Of a stretch of 64,000 nucleotides of DNA, positions 63,030 through 64,000 are shown one piece after another. The position numbers and the translations under genes are program-made. The notes under the pieces were generated by a model. The model made no database searches. It was not told the DNA's origin and worked only from the letters and a program-made list of their open reading frames with translations. This stretch comes from Arenibacter troitsensis. GTDB lineage: Bacteria > Bacteroidota > Bacteroidia > Flavobacteriales > Flavobacteriaceae. Each line of letters begins with the position of its first letter. The first letter of the stretch is position 1. Where the stretch lies: assembly GCF_900177645.1 (NCBI RefSeq), contig NZ_FXAO01000009.1, positions 62,001-126,000 on the forward strand, given 5' to 3'.

Positions 63030-64000
63030 ATGAAATTGCTAAGAATTATCACATTACTCCTGTCTTCTTCCACGGTATTCGCCCAAGTGGGAACCAACGG
63101 GCAGGATAGAAAGGAAGAGGGGCGACCAGTCAAGGAATACAGCCTTGTTTTGGAAAATAATAGAATAACACTTGGAGGAGTAACGGCAAACGGGATGACC
63201 ATCAATGGCAGTATTCCCGGACCTACATTGGAATTTACTGAAGGTGACCTCGCCATCATAAACGTGACCAATAAAATGGACGTGGAAACCTCTGTCCACT
63301 GGCACGGATTGATACTGCCTAACTTTTATGATGGCGTACCCTATTTGACTACCCCACCAATAGAACCTGGAACCACTTTTCAATATAGAATACCCATTAA
63401 CCAATCGGGTACCTACTGGTACCATTCGCATACGATGCTCCAAGAACAAAAGGGTGTTTATGGTTCCATTATGATTCAGCCCAAGGAAAAAACATTGGAA
63501 TATGATAAGGATTTGGTCGTGGTACTCTCTGACTGGACCAACGAAAAACCAATGAACGTACTGCGAAACCTTAAGCGCGGGAATGAGTGGTATCAAGTCA
63601 AAAAAGGTACGGCGGTTCCTTTAGGGAGGGTCATCAAAGAGGGTGCATTTGGTGCTCAACTCAAGTTTTGGAGAGACCGTATGGAAGGTGCTGATATAGC
63701 CGATATCTATTATCCGGCATTTCTGACCAATGGGAAAACTTTGGCGGAATATCCAGAATTCGAGGCGGGCGAAAAAGTGCGGCTTCGTTTTATCAATGCA
63801 TCCGCCTCTACCTATTATTGGATGGATTTCGGAGGCGGAAATCCTATGGTGGTCTCCGGCGACGGTATTGATGTGGAACCTGTATTCAAAAGTCGTTTTC
63901 TTTTTGGCATTGCAGAGACCTATGATGTTATAGTTACCGTTCCCGAGGGTACTTTGGAGGTTACTGCAACGGCACAGGATGGCTCTGGAAGTACTTCGTT
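63030..64000 (+). CDS. Multicopper oxidase (CopA-like), 3' partial
   Basis: The frame is open from the ATG at 63030 to the right edge (at least 323 codons). Signal peptide (LLRIITLLLSSSTVFAQ), then INGSIPGPTLEFTEGD, TSVHWHGLILPNFYDGVP and GTYWYHSHTMLQEQKGVYGS, which carry HWHG and HSH copper ligands of the first domain. The later part has RLRFINASASTYYWMDFGG and FGIAETYDVIVTVPEG, second-domain blocks. It likely oxidises Cu(I) in the periplasm, in keeping with the CusA pump and its regulator just upstream. The last copper sites lie outside the window. Confidence 0.88.
   Translation, partial: MKLLRIITLLLSSSTVFAQVGTNGQDRKEEGRPVKEYSLVLENNRITLGGVTANGMTINGSIPGPTLEFTEGDLAIINVTNKMDVETSVHWHGLILPNFYDGVPYLTTPPIEPGTTFQYRIPINQSGTYWYHSHTMLQEQKGVYGSIMIQPKEKTLEYDKDLVVVLSDWTNEKPMNVLRNLKRGNEWYQVKKGTAVPLGRVIKEGAFGAQLKFWRDRMEGADIADIYYPAFLTNGKTLAEYPEFEAGEKVRLRFINASASTYYWMDFGGGNPMVVSGDGIDVEPVFKSRFLFGIAETYDVIVTVPEGTLEVTATAQDGSGSTS

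Noticed and set aside
1-64000. CRISPR array, transposase or complete tRNA/rRNA gene
   Set aside because: No regularly spaced repeats, no transposase-like frame and no complete tRNA or rRNA sequence were found on reading both strands.

Overview
The window looks like a chromosome segment from a marine-type member of the Bacteroidota, most likely Flavobacteriaceae. The reasons are low GC by eye, promoters carrying TAnnTTTG boxes instead of sigma-70 boxes, weak Shine-Dalgarno sequences, LytTR regulators paired with LytS-type kinases, and families such as HYC_CC_PP and CzcA-TolC fusions. No rRNA gene, complete tRNA, CRISPR array or transposase was seen. I name no genus. All family calls were made by reading motifs; no database search was run.

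Layout. 0-2 kb: the end of an operon with a PurM/HypE-fold protein, a ThiE/TenI-like protein and a Trm112-like zinc protein. 2-8.2 kb: LytTR and Crp/Fnr regulators, a type II NADH dehydrogenase, a DJ-1/PfpI lipoprotein, a lone receiver, two decayed genes and a thioredoxin. 8.7-19.3 kb: a secreted isochorismatase-like hydrolase, an AraC regulator, a 1925-residue pseudokinase/ATPase/histidine kinase/receiver protein with a REC-LytS partner and a LytTR regulator, and a 1-Cys peroxiredoxin. 19.7-23.8 kb: a cytoplasmic isochorismatase-like hydrolase, a broken TauE/SafE permease, a GNAT-fold protein, an ECF sigma factor, and DUF1348 and YHS proteins. 24.4-26.9 kb: GAPDH, PhzF and a sigma-factor stub. 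27.2-35.3 kb: a cluster with a secreted isochorismatase-like hydrolase, an AhpD-type carboxymuconolactone decarboxylase (CMD) protein, YHS, DUF1348, AraC, DUF302, DsrE, a PNPOx-like protein, a DUF4405/DUF2271-like membrane protein and a spondin-domain lipoprotein. 35.5-38.3 kb: a broken Old Yellow Enzyme gene, a Crp/Fnr regulator and an azoreductase-like flavoprotein. 38.3-39.3 kb: a hairpin-rich non-coding stretch ending in a tRNA-3'-end-like sequence. 39.3-64 kb: a heavy-metal resistance island.

The island has three RND efflux modules: a CzcA-TolC fusion with its adaptor; a second RND with adaptor and a TolC gene carrying one nonsense codon; and a Cu/Ag-type CusA with TolC. It also holds a Fur-family regulator, a ZntA-like P-type ATPase, a broken mer (mercury) cassette behind an ArsR operator, an HMA-like/AraC regulator and a multicopper oxidase running off the end. 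Each RND module is preceded by a small secreted His- or Cys-rich protein whose start codon lies 6-8 bases after a TAnnTTTG box, suggesting near-leaderless transcripts.

The best candidate for an undescribed system is the isochorismatase/CMD/YHS/DUF1348 set. It occurs in two versions (19.7-23.8 and 27.2-29.8 kb) plus a third hydrolase copy at 8.7 kb that is almost identical in DNA to the one at 27.4 kb and lies in inverted orientation. Two promoters in the 27-28 kb cluster share an AraC-style tandem operator with identical 21-base repeat spacing and identical distance to the promoter box, and an AraC gene lies in the same cluster.
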